From Athripsodes cinereus (Eukaryota > Arthropoda > Insecta > Trichoptera > Leptoceridae): 64,000 nucleotides of DNA. The notes beneath the pieces are model-generated. The model had not been told where the DNA came from and did not search any database. It saw only the letters and a program-made list of their open reading frames with translations. Both the position numbers and the translations under genes were made by a program. Positions 11,026 to 22,109 of the stretch are shown piece after piece (the first letter of the stretch is position 1; each line of letters opens with the position of its first letter). The DNA lies in assembly GCA_947579605.1 (NCBI GenBank), contig OX388310.1, positions 5,084,001 through 5,148,000 of the forward strand, in the 5' to 3' direction.

Positions 11026-11266
11026 GATTAGTAATGTATTGGTGTTAACACTGTGAAAATTCATTATTAATTTTAAAATTAAGTAATTACAAAAAACATT
11101 TTGATTTTCACTACAATTTTTTATTGCCTCGAACGTATTCGTCTACACTGATAGACATTTGAGTCCTCTTGAAAATGTCTATTAGTGTAGCTGTAGACGA
11201 AAACGTTCGAGGCAATAAAAATTATAGTGAAGATAAAACAGTGTTTTTTGTAATTAAATAATTTAA
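11026..11266 (+). mobile_element. Penelope-like foldback (PLE family 2)
   Basis: Flanked by AAATTATAAT (11016-11025 and 11267-11276), 10 bp and AT-rich, so weaker support than for the other copies. The one-sided tail includes TATTGGTGTTAACACTGTG. The inverted arms run roughly from 11081 to 11255, with mismatches. They share ACTACAATTTTTTATTGCCT and its complement on the right. The right half carries a full hammerhead-like core and the left half a decayed one. Confidence 0.7.
11165..11212 (+). ncRNA. Hammerhead-like ribozyme motif, PLE family 2
   Basis: Helix I CCTC (11165-11168) pairs with GAGG (11209-11212). The core is TTGAAAA (11169-11175) plus one T. Helix II is GTCTA/TAGAC (11177-11181, 11194-11198). 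GAAA is at 11199-11202, self-complementary ACGT at 11203-11206, and TC at 11207-11208. All three helices are perfectly paired; C3-G8 is replaced by T-A. The short palindromic helix III is of the kind that would act as a dimer. Confidence 0.55.
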
Positions 11267-11529
11267 AAATTATAATTATATGAGGTATTGTACGTTTTTT
11301 TAAATATTTTTTTATCTTTTTATTTACTTAACAGAAACTACAAAATAATACAAAATATTGAGATGATATTTGAAATTATGAAATCAAAATATTAAACCAC
11401 AAAATTATGTTAAAATATTAATTCAATTCAATAAAAAATCACAAATCTCCTCAGACAACACATGAGTAGCACTGGTATCAGAGGAGACTTATTAATTTGT
11501 TCTTCAGTTCATAGTTTATTTTTTTAATC

Positions 11530-14300
11530 TACCTTTGAATATACTCTACGATTTAGATTTACTTACATCATTAATTAATAATTTCTTAAAAGATATCGAT
11601 TTTTCTTTTTTACAGTCTGATAATAATTTAAATGATATACTCGAAAAATATTACATTATTTTAAATACATGTATTGACTCATATGTCCCAAAGAATGAGT
11701 TCAAGCCCACGTCCTATCCCAAATGGTTCAGTGTAGAATTGAAAAATTTGGTGTTGAGAAAGAAATTGGCACATAAGAAATATAAAGAAACTTTGGACAT
11801 AGCTGATTATAATTATTTTTCTTGTTTACGTAGCGAATGTACTTATTTATCTAAAAAGTGTTATAGACAGCATATGGCTTTGTTGGAGGAGAGTTTGCCT
11901 AAGGATTCGAGAGGTCTTTGGAAATTTATTAATGGTATGAGGAGGGATCGGGTTGAGATACCTATAAATCTTCATTACAATAACCAATTCTCGAAATCAC
12001 TCCAAGGCGCGGTCAATCTATTCGCTTCATTTTTCCAAAGCGTTTATGATTCCCCATATACGATTACTGGCTCCGATTTTTCTTCTGAAGCGATTATCGA
12101 CTTGCCCAGCATTAAAATTACCACTGACGAGGTCAAAAGTGCGATTCTTGCTTTGGATAGTTCTAAAACAGCTGGTCCAGATGGTATTCCAAATGTATTT
12201 GTAAAAAACTGTATCGAGATATTGGCAGAACACTAACAAATACTTTTTAACAAGTCATTAAAATTGGGACTTTTTCCAAATTTTTGGAAGACTGGTTTTA
12301 TAAACCCAATATATAAGAAAGGTGAAAAATGTCAAGTTACAAATTATAGACCTATATGTATATTGTCGGCGATTCCCAAGCTTTTTGAATCAATAATAGT
12401 GAAGAAAATAAGTAATAGTATTAACAAAGTTATCTCCAATTTGCAACATGGTTTCGTCCCAAATAAATCAACCTTGACTAATTTATTAATATATCAAAAT
12501 TATGTTGTGGACGCTCTTTCTAAGAGATGTCAGGTCGACTCCATATACACTGACTTTTCAAAAGCTTTCGACAAGGTGTCACATGACATGCTACTACGCA
12601 AGTTAGGTGGATATGGAGTCGGCGGAGTCTTCTACCAATGGTTGGAGAGTTATCTTAAAGAAAGAACTCTTTTGGTAAAGATTGGGAATTGCATTTTAGA
12701 TCCGATATATGCTTATAGTGGAGTACCTCAGGGGTCGCACTTGGGACCATTATTATTCAATGTATTTATAAATGACATAGTTAAGGTTTTCAGAGATGTA
12801 GAGGTCTTGTTGTTTGCGGATGACCTGAAACTATTCAAAACAATTAACAACACTGTAGACTGCAATATATTACAAGACAACTTAGTAACTTTGAATAACT
12901 GGTGCAAAGCGAATGGTCTTGATCTTAATGTGTCTAAATGCCAGGTCGTCCGATTTCACAAGACTAGATCTCACATCACTTTTGACTATTCCATTGGCGA
13001 TGTTTCACTTGAAAGTGTATCAAACTTACGCGACCTTGGAATCACATTCTCTGAAAATCTAACTTTTAATTTACATGTTGAGGAGATTGTCGGTAAGGCG
13101 ATGAGAGTTTTAGGTTTTGTTTTCAGAATGGCGGTTGATTTGCGATCGATACAATCTTATAGGTTATTATTTGTATCGTTAGTAAGACCACTAGTGGAAT
13201 ATAATTCTGTCATATGGTCCCCAAACTATGCCATTCATATCAATAATATCGAGAGAGTTCAGAAAAAGTTTCTGAGACTTATTAACTATAAAATGGGAAT
13301 TCCGATAGAAGATATTGACTACGCCTCTTTAATGACAGAACTTAAATTTTTGAGTTTGCAGAACCGAAGAAACATGTTTGATGTTTGCTTCCTACATAAA
13401 CTACTAAGCGGTGCAATAAATTCCCCAGAACTCTTAGAACTCATCCAGTTCCACGTTCCTACTAGGTCTACTAGACAATCGTTATTGTTTCATGAGTACA
13501 ACGCTAGAAACAATTACATGTATCATTCACCCATGGTTCGGGTTCATAGACTGGGTAACCTGGTGGGAGACTGCACTGACATTGCTGCCGACAGTTTCCA
13601 AAAATATAAATCTGACGTCATAAACTATTATTTCCATATGTAAACTAACAACGGGCAATCGAGGGTCGCTTCACCTAATACTAGGTATGTTTCCAATGAC
13701 TGCATCAATTTGTACTTGTATTGCTGTTTTTTGTGTTCTTTTTTTTTTTGACTTACTTGACAATTAATCAATTGAATATCATTTCACGATTTTGATTTTT
13801 ACTTAATCATCTGTCCATTGCTTATTAATATTATTATCAATTAATTATTATTATTATTATTTCGAATTTTATACATTATTTCTTAATCTATTTATATGTT
13901 AAATATTTATGTTGTTTTTTAATGATTCTATTTTTTTGACATCTAATCTAACGAATTTGACAATTATCATCTTGAACTATTTTTAATTGGATACTTGTTT
14001 TGATTTGTATATTACATTCTGTCTTTTAATGTTTGCATTCATCAAATTTTGTCCAGTCTCTGTATGGTTTAATTTAATTGTTTTATTCTATTACTATTGC
14101 TGTTTTTGTTCAAATTACTACCATTTTTGTTATATCTTAATGTTTATTTTTATAAATTTGTACCAATTCATTTTTTATCAGTTTTTATTGTTGTCTGTCA
14201 AATTGTTTTTTTCTGCTTTGTTATATGTTTAACATGTAAAAGGCTCACGCCGTATACAAGTGATAAATAAATAAATAAAATAAATAAATAAATAAATAAA
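11530..14300 (+). pseudogene. Jockey/CR1-type LINE, 5'-truncated, one frameshift
   Basis: Two adjacent frames (11535-12236 and 12264-13643) form one protein broken by a frameshift near 12235. The first carries the linker between endonuclease and reverse transcriptase and ends in TAGPDGIPNVFVKN. The second has the reverse transcriptase: GLFPNFWKTGFINPIYKKG, NYRPI, LQHGFVPNKST, DFSKAFDKVSHDML, GVPQGSHLGPLLFN and the catalytic LLFADDLKLF, followed by a typical C-terminal region with NIERVQKKFLRLINY. The endonuclease is missing, so it is truncated near 11530, where the first frame has no ATG. A T-rich 3' UTR follows, and the element ends with a (TAAA)n tail at about 14262-14300. Apart from the frameshift it is little decayed, suggesting a fairly recent insertion. 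Confidence 0.9.
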
Positions 14301-15460
14301 ATTAGGGACTTCATTGTAAAACATGATTGCTGTGTGCAGAAAACCAAATCTATTTCAGTTAGTTCTTGCGGTATTGCATCTAAAAAAAACTTTTTTTCTT
14401 GTACTATACTTTGTCAGTTTCGTTACTTGATTCTATCACTATTAATTAAAATTTTCACAATGTGTGGTAGGTAATGTTAATATATTGTCGAGTACATGTG
14501 TTGAGTAGATCTTCAACATCTCTAACTGTCTATTTTGAGAAATATAGCCTCATAATTAATATCGAAAGTTCGATATAAAGAAGGCACAAACGTCGTTACT
14601 TAATTAACAAACCTTGTATAAGTTAGACTGTCCTATTTTATAAGCAAGTTACAATTAATACATTTAGTGTTCGCATCTGGTTTACAGTAAATTTCCCTTT
14701 TAATGAAATTCAGTCGAGTTTTCTATTTCACAATGTCTTTATTCGATTAATTATTCAAATATACTTACTCGACAAAAAATACCTACATTCGAACGTGTCT
14801 ATACATACAACATGTAGATGCTTTGTTTTATTTCTTCAACTTTAATAAAAAAAAGTATGTAATACAAACACTCGTACGAAATCCAATCACCGTTATTTTA
14901 TTTAGTATACGTGTACGAGTATTTTAAAAAGTGGAATGGTGGAAAATATTTTAATCAAATTAATACTTTAACGGAATACAGTTTGGAATAAAAGAAGATT
15001 TTCGAGAACTTGTACGTAAGTTCAAGCTTTCTTGAGATTGAAAAAGGCTTTGATAATATTAAAATTTAATTATACTTTGGAAGATTCAATACCAATTTTG
15101 ATGAAATGAAAATACATAATAACTATTTTCAATAAATCAATAATTAATTACAACAATCTCAAAATATGGCAGTAGTTTCTGGACACAAATTTAATTAAAT
15201 TTGCGATATTTGGCTTTTTTTGACAATTTTATTTACTTTCCTACTCCATTTTCACTTACTTCACTGTATGTAATTTTATCAATTTATTTATTTTATTCTT
15301 CTTGCATATCATCATTCGCATAACAAAATCAACAAATAAGTTTACATAAGAAAAAATGTGATGATGTGCAGTAGCGAAATTATCACTTTATAGTGATTTC
15401 TTCCATCTAACCATCTAATCAATTTTAACCTCGGACTTAACATAAAGGTAACTATTTAAT
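14301..15460. other. AT-rich interval without recognised features
   Basis: No coding frame, no repeat shared within the window and no inverted ends were found. Confidence 0.35.
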
Positions 15461-15464
15461 TGCA

Positions 15465-16095
15465 GATGGGATCTGCTACGTCAACCGGGCCTCCCGCCCA
15501 CTGACGTGGTAGTGTCGGAGATGCCAACACTGGCATAGTGGTACTAGACTAGAGAGAGTTGAAAATGATTTATTTTGCGAATAAGCAAACCATTTAGATG
15601 TCCTGCCACATTGAAGGTGCTTTTTTACGCATTTGTCAGAAGCCAACTGGAGTTCTCGTCTGTGGTATGGAATCCACAATATGCGATCTACATTGATAGG
15701 GTTGAAAGGTTGCAGGACAAGTTTATTAGGAAACTTAACTTTGTGTCGGGTCAGCAGTTTGACGATTACGTTCGGGCTGCTCAGTTTCATGGAGTGAGCA
15801 CGCTGAGAAATAGAAGGACAGAATTGGACTTGATTTACCTTTATAAAATTCTTAACAATGAGGTCGGTTCGCCTAGACTTTTGGAGGGGGTTCCATTTGC
15901 TTGCCCCACTCGGAATACGCGATCTTGTTTCTTGTTTAGATTGCCGCCCAGTACCACAAATTATGTTCGGGGCTCATTAATTTGTGAGACGTACTTGTAC
16001 GTTGTATAATAGATCATATATAAATCTTGATTTCATCTCGATCAGCAAGGCAGAGTTCAGAAGGGGTGTAAGGAGTACACTGAATTCCTGATTCT
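15465..16095 (+). pseudogene. LINE C-terminal fragment (Jockey/CR1-like)
   Basis: A 144-residue frame (15575-16009) matches the C-terminal region of the LINE at 11.5 kb in layout: SQLEFSSVVWNPQYAIYIDR, VERLQDKFIRKLNF, LRNRRTELDLIYLYKILN. Coding sequence continues in another frame to about 16092 (FRRGVRSTLNS-stop). The leader 15510-15560 (GCCAACACTGGCATAGTGG) recurs at 59518-59570, where it abuts an A-rich tail, so the leader is probably a separate repeat fragment. Confidence 0.75.
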
Positions 16096-16204
16096 AAAGA
16101 GAGACAGAGATTCGATCAATTCATAATTTGAACTATTTTAATCTCAATTGTTTTAATTCTTAATTATTATATTCTTATAAATTCTATTTTAGTGTAATTT
16201 TAAG

Positions 16205-17125
16205 CTTCTCATTTTCACGTCGCTCAATGTCGCCAGCACTCTTTAACTGCTATATACAGCGAGCTATTGATGAACTCAGAGAAGAAATGAAGAACTGGAC
16301 AGGAGTAAAAATAAATGGGAAAAAAGTCGACATGATTAGATATGCAGACGACGTAGCACTGCTCGCAGACTCCGAGATGGAGCTGAACGAAGCCTTAGGG
16401 AAAATGGAAAGTATGTATACTGTTGTCAAAGTACAACATGAAAATAAATAAAGATAAAACAAAATGTATGGTCGTTGGAAGGGAGGAAGCGACTGCGAAC
16501 ATTGCCATAAATGGAGTGAGCATCAAACAAGTAAGAGAATTCGTGTACTTGGGCAGCAGAATAAACCAGGACGGACGCTCCAAATCAGAAATTGTGAGCA
16601 GAATAAACCAGGCACGAATTGCCTTTAACAAAAAATCCAAAATATTAGAATCCCCTAATATTGATCTAAGCGTGAGGAAGAATCTCACTAAAGCCTTTGT
16701 GTGGAGCATTTTGTTATATGGGTGCGAGACGTGGACCATCAGCAAGAGGGAAAGCGGACGGTTAGCGGCATTTGAAATGTGGTGCTATAGACGCATGCTG
16801 AAGATTCATTGGTCGGAACACGTCGAAAACGAAGAAGTGTTAACCAGGGTTGGCGAAAAAAGGCAACTCCTCAAAAGAATCTGCCAACAACGAGCTAATT
16901 GGATTGGCCACAACATCAGGCACCCAGGACTGCTCATCGCAATCGCAGAGGGCAGGACCGAAGGCACAAATGGCAGAGGTCGACCGAGAGACGCCTATAT
17001 GGACCAACTGAAGAGGGACATGAGCTGTGGCTCATATATGGAGTTGAAGAGACTAGCTGAGAATAGGGAGGAGTGGAGAAATAAGTCAAAACTCGTTGCA
17101 GACCAATCCAATGGATTGTAACTCA
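16205..17125 (+). pseudogene. LINE-B reverse transcriptase fragment
   Basis: Two frames joined by a frameshift near 16420. The first (16227-16451) has SPALFNCYIQRAIDEL and MIRYADDVALLADSE (catalytic YADD). The second (16423-17121) has NINGVSIKQVREFVYLGS-type sequence, LLYGCETWTISKRE, RRMLKIHW and the C-terminus GRGRPRDAYMDQLKRDM...KLVADQSNGL-stop. The clade is uncertain but close to RTE-type non-LTR elements. It is 5'-truncated near 16205. Its 3' tail is split by the Helitron at 17126-19360 and resumes at 19361 as TTATATATAC, as in the tail of the copy at 36.7 kb. Confidence 0.88.
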
Positions 17126-18448
17126 TCTCTAATATATAAAAGGAAGACGTGTGTGTTACAACACTTAGGTATAACTCAAGAATGGCTGTACCGATTTGAA
17201 TGATCTCTGATTTGTTGGATTCTTCTCCGCCCGGATTAAACTATAGGCTATTAAAACATCTTACAAATTCACGGGAAGAAACAATATGAAGAAAATTATT
17301 TACGCCATACATTTTTAATTTCAAAAATAAAAACAATATGGAGAGTCCATACGCTATTAGCGCCCCCACGTCGCCTGTTGCATTGTGCTAAAATAATCCG
17401 TAGGTTCTGCTATATTAAGAACCAAATTACTATAACTAATATGAACGAAATGTGTACTAATATTTGTTTACTATAATTCGGTAGTTACATGGCAATAGGT
17501 TGTATCTCACTAAAACATAATTTTACAGGAGAGCAAAAACAAAGTTTGCAAAACAGATATTTCAGCCAAATTTCGAGCATTATATATCAAAATGAAGGTA
17601 ATTATTATTCCTACAAGATAGATGTAACATTCTCTTAATAATTTCTTCTACAAGATGTATGTAACATTCACTAAATAATTTCTTGCAGTTTAAAAATATT
17701 TGAGTTTTTTTGCCATGTTGAAGAAAACAATCTTTCTACATGTCAATAAGTGACGTCTTTTCTCTCTTTATTCTGACTATAAAGAGACATATCCTTTTGC
17801 CACATCAAATATTACACTATTTTGAGCATTTTATGGAACAAACTTGAAAACGCAAAAAATGCGAGATACAACCTATTGCCATGTAACAACCGAATTATTC
17901 GACTAATATTTATGTATCGATAGATCGTCTGTCACATAAATGTGGACGTGCACAGATTATATTTGAAATTGTATTTTATTTTTGCAGATGGAAAATTATT
18001 ATTGAACCAAAAATTGTGCTATTAAAGATGAAAATAAGAATGTGTTCATGTAGGTAGTTCTGATGCAAGATTGTGAAGTAAAATTTGCAGACAGAGAAGA
18101 AAAATTACGAAGAAAATTATTTACGCCATACATTTTTAATTTCAATAAAAAATGCAATATGGAGAATTATACAAAATCAACAATGAAGTTTTTTTTATAG
18201 ATTGGCCTATTTATATGATAATTTTTCTATACATTCTCAAATTAGAATCGTTATCCATACAATTTAACATCTGTAGTTCTGATATTTCAATTTTTAAAAA
18301 ATCATGGAAAGAATTTTTATAAATTTTAAATGAATAGGTAAAATCTACCTGAATAAAAAATTAGTACCTACATAATTATATTACGTACTGCAGATAATTT
18401 ATAAACAAATCTGAGTTAAGTATAATTGTTCAACATAAATTGTTCATG

Positions 18449-18680
18449 TCGGCCGGTGTGGCGCGGAGCTCTTTCCTTTGAGTCACGAGGTCCCGGGTTC
18501 GATTCCCGGACAGGGCAAAGTGAAGAATGACCTTTTTCAAATTGTCCTGGGTCTGGGTGTTACATATATATGTATATAGTGCATTGTATGTGTGTGTATC
18601 GTCGCGTTAGTACCCATAATCAAGATTCATCTAAGTTTGGGACTAGCTCGATGTGTGTGAATTGTCTATGTAAAAAAAAA
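18449..18680 (+). mobile_element. SINE2 copy (tRNA-derived)
   Basis: It begins TCGGCCGGTGTGGCGCGGAG (A-box region) with a B box GGGTTCGATTCCC near 18496-18508, then GGCAAAGTGAAGAATGACC, a CA/TG-rich body and a poly-A tail ending at 18680. Another copy is on the minus strand at 45910-46186, and a head-only relic is near 62390. The tRNA-like head is not a working tRNA gene. Confidence 0.85.
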
Positions 18681-18687
18681 TTAATGT

Positions 18688-19043
18688 AACTTTCGCAGTT
18701 TAGCGGCCCCACCCGTTGTCGAGTACTTTTTTTCCATAGAAAAGGTAATATTTTTGAAACTTGAGGAAATTGTTGCCATATGTAGAAATATTTTAATTTG
18801 CCGGCAAAAAAAATCCACTTCGAAAATTAATTTCCTAAAATTCCGTACATATTACTCGACAACGGGTGGGGCCGCTCAAGTTTCATAGTTGCGATTTTTT
18901 TTTCCTATAAAAGAATTTTTCAAAAATTTGGTGACAAAAAAATAATTCACCATATGGCAACAATTTCCTCAAGTTTCGAAAATATTACTTTTACATGGAA
19001 AAAAGTACTCGACAACGGGTGGGGCCGCTAAACTGCGAAAGTT
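18688..19043. mobile_element. 356-bp MITE with about 95-bp inverted ends
   Basis: The left end AACTTTCGCAGTTTAGCGGC continues with CCCACCCGTTGTCGAGTAC and TTGAGGAAATTGTTGCCATA; the right end is its complement. A third, inverted copy of the CTCGACAACGGGTGGGGCCG part lies in the middle (about 18854-18878). It abuts the poly-A tail of SINE2, so its own target duplication could not be separated. Confidence 0.75.
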
Positions 19044-19137
19044 CCAAATGAATTATATTTTTTTACACTATACCTTCGATGACACACTTTGACAATTACG
19101 GGAGTTTGTAAAGAGATTAATAATATTAATCATTCAT

Positions 19138-19318
19138 TAAGTCAGTGGGAGAGGGCAGAAGATAGGGCAGGTGTCGAACATGTGTTGAAAGGCTAGGTTT
19201 GGAGTGGCCAGAGGTCCTGGAAGCAGCGGTGGACAGTTATCTCTGGAGGAGATACTTAGGGGCAATGGGTCCCCGACCGAACTAGGACAAGGGGAAGAAG
19301 ATGTATGTATGAAATCGT
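19138..19318 (-). other. Unclassified insert in the Helitron
   Basis: This GC-richer block is absent from the sister Helitron at 36.4 kb. The Helitron words TTCATT flank it on both sides (19131-19136 and 19318-19323), possibly its target duplication. It has AGGTCCTGGAAGCAGCGGTG and ends GAAGATGTATGTATG, like the 3' end of some non-LTR element. The 61-residue minus frame is not recognised. Confidence 0.35.
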
Positions 19319-19577
19319 TCATTGATTCTTAGGCGGTACGAAGTTCGCCGGGCCAGCTAGTTATATATACATTTTCACGGGGTTTGTTTTGATTTTTGCA
19401 TTTGATATGGGTGGGGTGAGTTTGTGTTATAACTGTTTACTTGCAACTTTACTTGTTCGTCATACGCTTCGGTAATTTGCGGGACCTTGATTGGTTTGTT
19501 TTCTGGAAAAATATGACTGTTAATATTTGTTAATTTAAACTGTTTGTGTCCTTTAAGAGAAATAAAAAAAAAAAATT

Positions 19578-19650
19578 GTCACCTAAACGGATAAATAGGA
19601 GTCCTTGGACTCACGAAATATCTGACAAATAAAGTTATTTCAAGATGCAG
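19578..19650 (+). repeat. CACCTAAACGG repeat
   Basis: TGTCACCTAAACGGATAAAT followed by AGGAGTCCTTGGACTC matches 59578-59650 almost base for base and, less well, the first 100 bases of the window. It ends AATAAAGTTATTTCA. Family unknown. Confidence 0.5.
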
Positions 19651-19959
19651 AAATGACAATATGAAAAGTTATTATGTATGCTTTTATTTAACAAATGTTA
19701 TTACGTATACAAAACAATTATTTATAGTTATTACTCACAATATTAATTAATATCGCATTGTTATTACTACGAGTATTGTCATTGAGTATTATGTTGTAAG
19801 AGTATTAAGTCAACATGAGGATTATATAGAGTGATAGAATACTCGTATACCATTACTACACAGCACTTACATAATAATGCAATCAAACATGATTAAATAT
19901 CGTGTAATGCAATATATGTAGTAAGCTTCTTAATAATAGCTGATAATTATTATGTAGAG

Positions 19960-20664
19960 TAGGGATTGGCAAACTGTCGATCGTTTGATCGCAATCGGTT
20001 TAACGGTCGATATTTACAATTAAGTATATTAAAGTTTACAAAGTCCAATTAGGCTGGTCCAATAATGGAGCAATTCTTATTTAAAAAGAACACAATTAAA
20101 CATAGTATTTATCAATTAAAAACGAATGAAATTTAATTTTAGAGCTATAAGAATAATATGGCTATTTCCTCCAAATAACTGCTACTGAAAAATTGAACAT
20201 TTTTGACATGGACCATCTTTTTCTTGAAGACGAGATGATGCAGATATTTTTAGAAAGACACTTCAAAACTACAGCAACAGATATCAAACTTTGATCTCTT
20301 TTAACCCAACACAAATACTCAAATCTAAAACAAATCGTCGAGCAATTAACAGTTTTGTTTGAGTCAACGTGTTTGATCGAATATGGTTTTTCTGAAATGA
20401 GAATAATCCAGCCGACATACTGCAATCGGCTCACTGACGAACATCTGTCTTCGTGCTTATGTTTTGGCATTTAGTAAATACGTGTCTTCTCACGATAAAT
20501 AATCGCTAAAACACGTGGTATCATTGATCGGCCTCTAAATAATATAACGTATCCAGCTACCTATAATTAATGTCATTACATAAAAAAAAAAAATTTGAGA
20601 TTGATAGCTTATCGTCTAATTTAATTGTTGTAGATCGCTTACGGTGAAAGTCTTCCCACCCCTG
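19960..20664 (+). mobile_element. Decayed hAT element
   Basis: Imperfect ends TAGGGATTGGCAAAC (left) and CAGGGGTGGGAAGAC (complement of the right end), flanked by near-identical 8-bp duplications ATGTAGAG (19952-19959) and ATTTAGAG (20665-20672). CAGGG-type ends with 8-bp duplications are the hAT signature. Inside is a relic of the transposase C-terminus. The two ends also share GATCG words, as subterminal motifs would. Confidence 0.75.
20190..20473 (+). pseudogene. hAT transposase C-terminal relic
   Basis: On the plus strand, between 20340 and 20473, the frame reads LTVLFESTCLIEYGFSEMR then YCNRLTDEHLSSCL before a stop. This matches the hAT dimerisation region of ZBED5/GTF2IRD2-like transposases, whose usual form is FGSTYxCEQxFS...K...RSRLTDEHL. 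The first residues after about 20200 (FKTTATDIKL) fit the preceding segment but are followed by a stop. The DDE catalytic part is absent. It is a fragment left by internal deletion. Confidence 0.7.
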
Positions 20665-21174
20665 ATTTAGAGAATATTATGGGTACTACAATATCATTAT
20701 ATGATTGACAATAATAACTATAATATAACTTAGTTACTTCCGACAACCCTCGTTTCTCCACCGCTGGATATGAACTTCTTTCAAACTTCATTTTTTTTAG
20801 CAACACGAATCCACTTTTTTCGTCACTTTTCCTAACGAGTCTCTTTACTTTTCCTAACTAGTTTCTCTAGTCTTCCCACAGTTTCTAGTACTCTCGGAGT
20901 CAAACTATATTCTATTTAAAAAGATGAAAGTTACTCTATTCATCTATACAGAAATCCATTTCTTACAACGCTATTTTAATGCAGAACTATCCTAAGTGTT
21001 TTAGGGTGATTTTTAAAAACATATTTAAAATATCTAAAGCAAATATTGACATGCATTATTATTAAGGAATCTTATAACTCTCATTCATTAAATTATCTCA
21101 TGTCTTTTATTATCACTTCTTATTTCTTAATGCTTAACTCAGTTTGACCAAAATTTTAACTTAGGATAGTTCTT

Positions 21175-21384
21175 CATTTAGGTAGCGACAAGTTAACAGA
21201 CTAACTGCATGTAATAAACAAACACGCCATCCTCTCCATGATACAAAAAAATTGCAACTCAGTGTGAGTAGAATACTTCATCATTGCTACCTTGTGGATG
21301 TCAAATGTTTTATATTTGACATTTTACGAAAACTTGCCTTTTACATTACACTGACACTCGTGTTTATCGAGGACTCCATGAAAC
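21175..21384 (-). mobile_element. SINE-A copy, diverged
   Basis: Words in minus-strand order: GACTAACTGCATGTAATAAA, CGCCATCCTCTCC, GTGTGAGTAGAATACTTCAT, TTGCCTTTTACATTACACTG and CTCGTGTTTATCGAG. It lacks the terminal TACCATCACGG. The large foldback at 21397 is inserted just after it. Confidence 0.5.
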
Positions 21385-21691
21385 AAGTATATGATAATGA
21401 TCTAGAGTTTGTGTGTTCACATTGTGAAAAGACATTTTAAACATATTTGATATCAATAAAACACTGTTTTACTTTTCACTATTGATTTATTATTACTCAA
21501 GCGCTTTCGTCAAGTTAGCTTGATATTTTCAAGAGAACTAATTACAAGAATTTTTTTTCTCAAAGTCACATGCAACAACAATATTTTTTATATGTAGGTA
21601 CCTAAAAACAGAAAAGAAGGGGTAAGGAAATAGGAGTAGTTAAGACAATGGTGGATGAACAATTGGTTTCAACAATGGTGATGAATGGGGT

Positions 21692-21860
21692 ATTATATCA
21701 TTGCATTAGTCATAATCACAATTTTGATGTGAATAGTGTAAGGGTCCTACATTCAGAAAACCGGTATAGAAAATTTATTGCTTTGGAAACATTGGAAATA
21801 CATAGAAATATTAAAAATATAGTAAATATTCAAATACCCCATTCATCACCATTGTTATAA
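21692..21860 (+). pseudogene. Penelope-like protein, C-terminal end
   Basis: The frame reads HNHNFDVNSVRVLHSEN, then FIALETLEIHRNIKN and IPHSSPLL-stop. This is the segment after the GIY-YIG endonuclease of Penelope-like proteins, whose family pattern is H...F...V.VLH.E......LE.LEI. A related relic on the minus strand at 51430-51790 shows the same elements (VMVLHSEIKGRKL, ENALETMKF) next to a GIY-YIG-like half motif. The stop codon (21858-21860) is inside the right arm, so the repeated end begins just before the end of the gene. The reverse transcriptase and most of the endonuclease are missing: the element is 5'-truncated. The upstream Met at 21648 lies in the left arm and is not a real start. 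Confidence 0.65.
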
Positions 21861-21991
21861 CCAATTGTTCATCCACCATTGTCTTAACTACTCCTATTTC
21901 CTTACCCCTTCTTTTCTGTTTTTAGGTACCTACATATAAAAAATATTGTTGTTGCATGTGACTTTGAGGATTTTTTTTCTTGTAACTAGTT

Positions 21992-22031
21992 CTCTTGAAA
22001 ATGTCAAGCTAACTTGACGAAAGCGCTTGAG
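21992..22031 (+). ncRNA. Hammerhead-like ribozyme motif, PLE family 3
   Basis: Helix I CTC (21992-21994) pairs with GAG (22029-22031). Core TTGAAAA (21995-22001) plus one T. Helix II GTCAAG/CTTGAC with a CTAA loop (22003-22018). GAAA (22019-22022), palindromic GCGC (22023-22026), TT (22027-22028). All helices are perfect. C3-G8 is replaced by T-A. The mirror copy lies on the minus strand at 21496-21535. Confidence 0.6.
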
Positions 22032-22109
22032 TAATAATAAACCAATAGTGAAAAGTAAAACAGTGTTTTATTGATATCAAATATGTTTAAGTATATGATA
22101 AGTTTTTTT

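Larger units (their letters stand above)
17126..19360 (+). mobile_element. Non-autonomous Helitron carrying nested insertions
   Basis: It starts TCTCTAATATATAAAAGGAA after an A, and ends CCGGGCCAGCTAG before a T. Just upstream of the end is a hairpin with GGCG (19332-19335) and CGCC (19346-19349). TC start, CTAG end, a subterminal hairpin, A/T insertion and no target duplication define Helitrons. The host LINE-B tail reads ACTCA|TTATATA across the element, as at other LINE-B copies, which confirms both ends. No Rep/helicase coding is visible. It holds SINE2 (18449), a MITE (18688) and an unclassified 180-bp insert (about 19138-19318). A second copy is at 36356-37986. Confidence 0.88.
21397..22088 (+). 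mobile_element. Penelope-like foldback with coding loop (PLE family 3)
   Basis: Flanked by a 12-bp duplication AAGTATATGATA (21385-21396 and 22089-22100). A 40-bp tail (21397-21436) containing TTTGTGTGTTCACATTGTG precedes two 258-bp arms (21437-21694 and 21833-22090, the last two bases shared with the duplication) around a 138-bp loop. The loop and the start of the right arm encode the last residues of a Penelope-like protein. Both arms carry a hammerhead-like core. The arms are nearly identical, so this is a young insertion or the arms are kept alike by gene conversion. It ties the foldback group to Penelope-like elements. Confidence 0.85.

Noticed and set aside
13987..14232. 81-residue frame after the 11.5-kb LINE
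   Set aside because: Phe/Tyr/Leu/Ile-rich translation of the T-rich 3' UTR; no sign of a gene.
18449..18520. tRNA gene in SINE2 and SINE1 heads
   Set aside because: Promoter boxes only; the sequences continue into repeated bodies with poly-A tails and occur in several copies.
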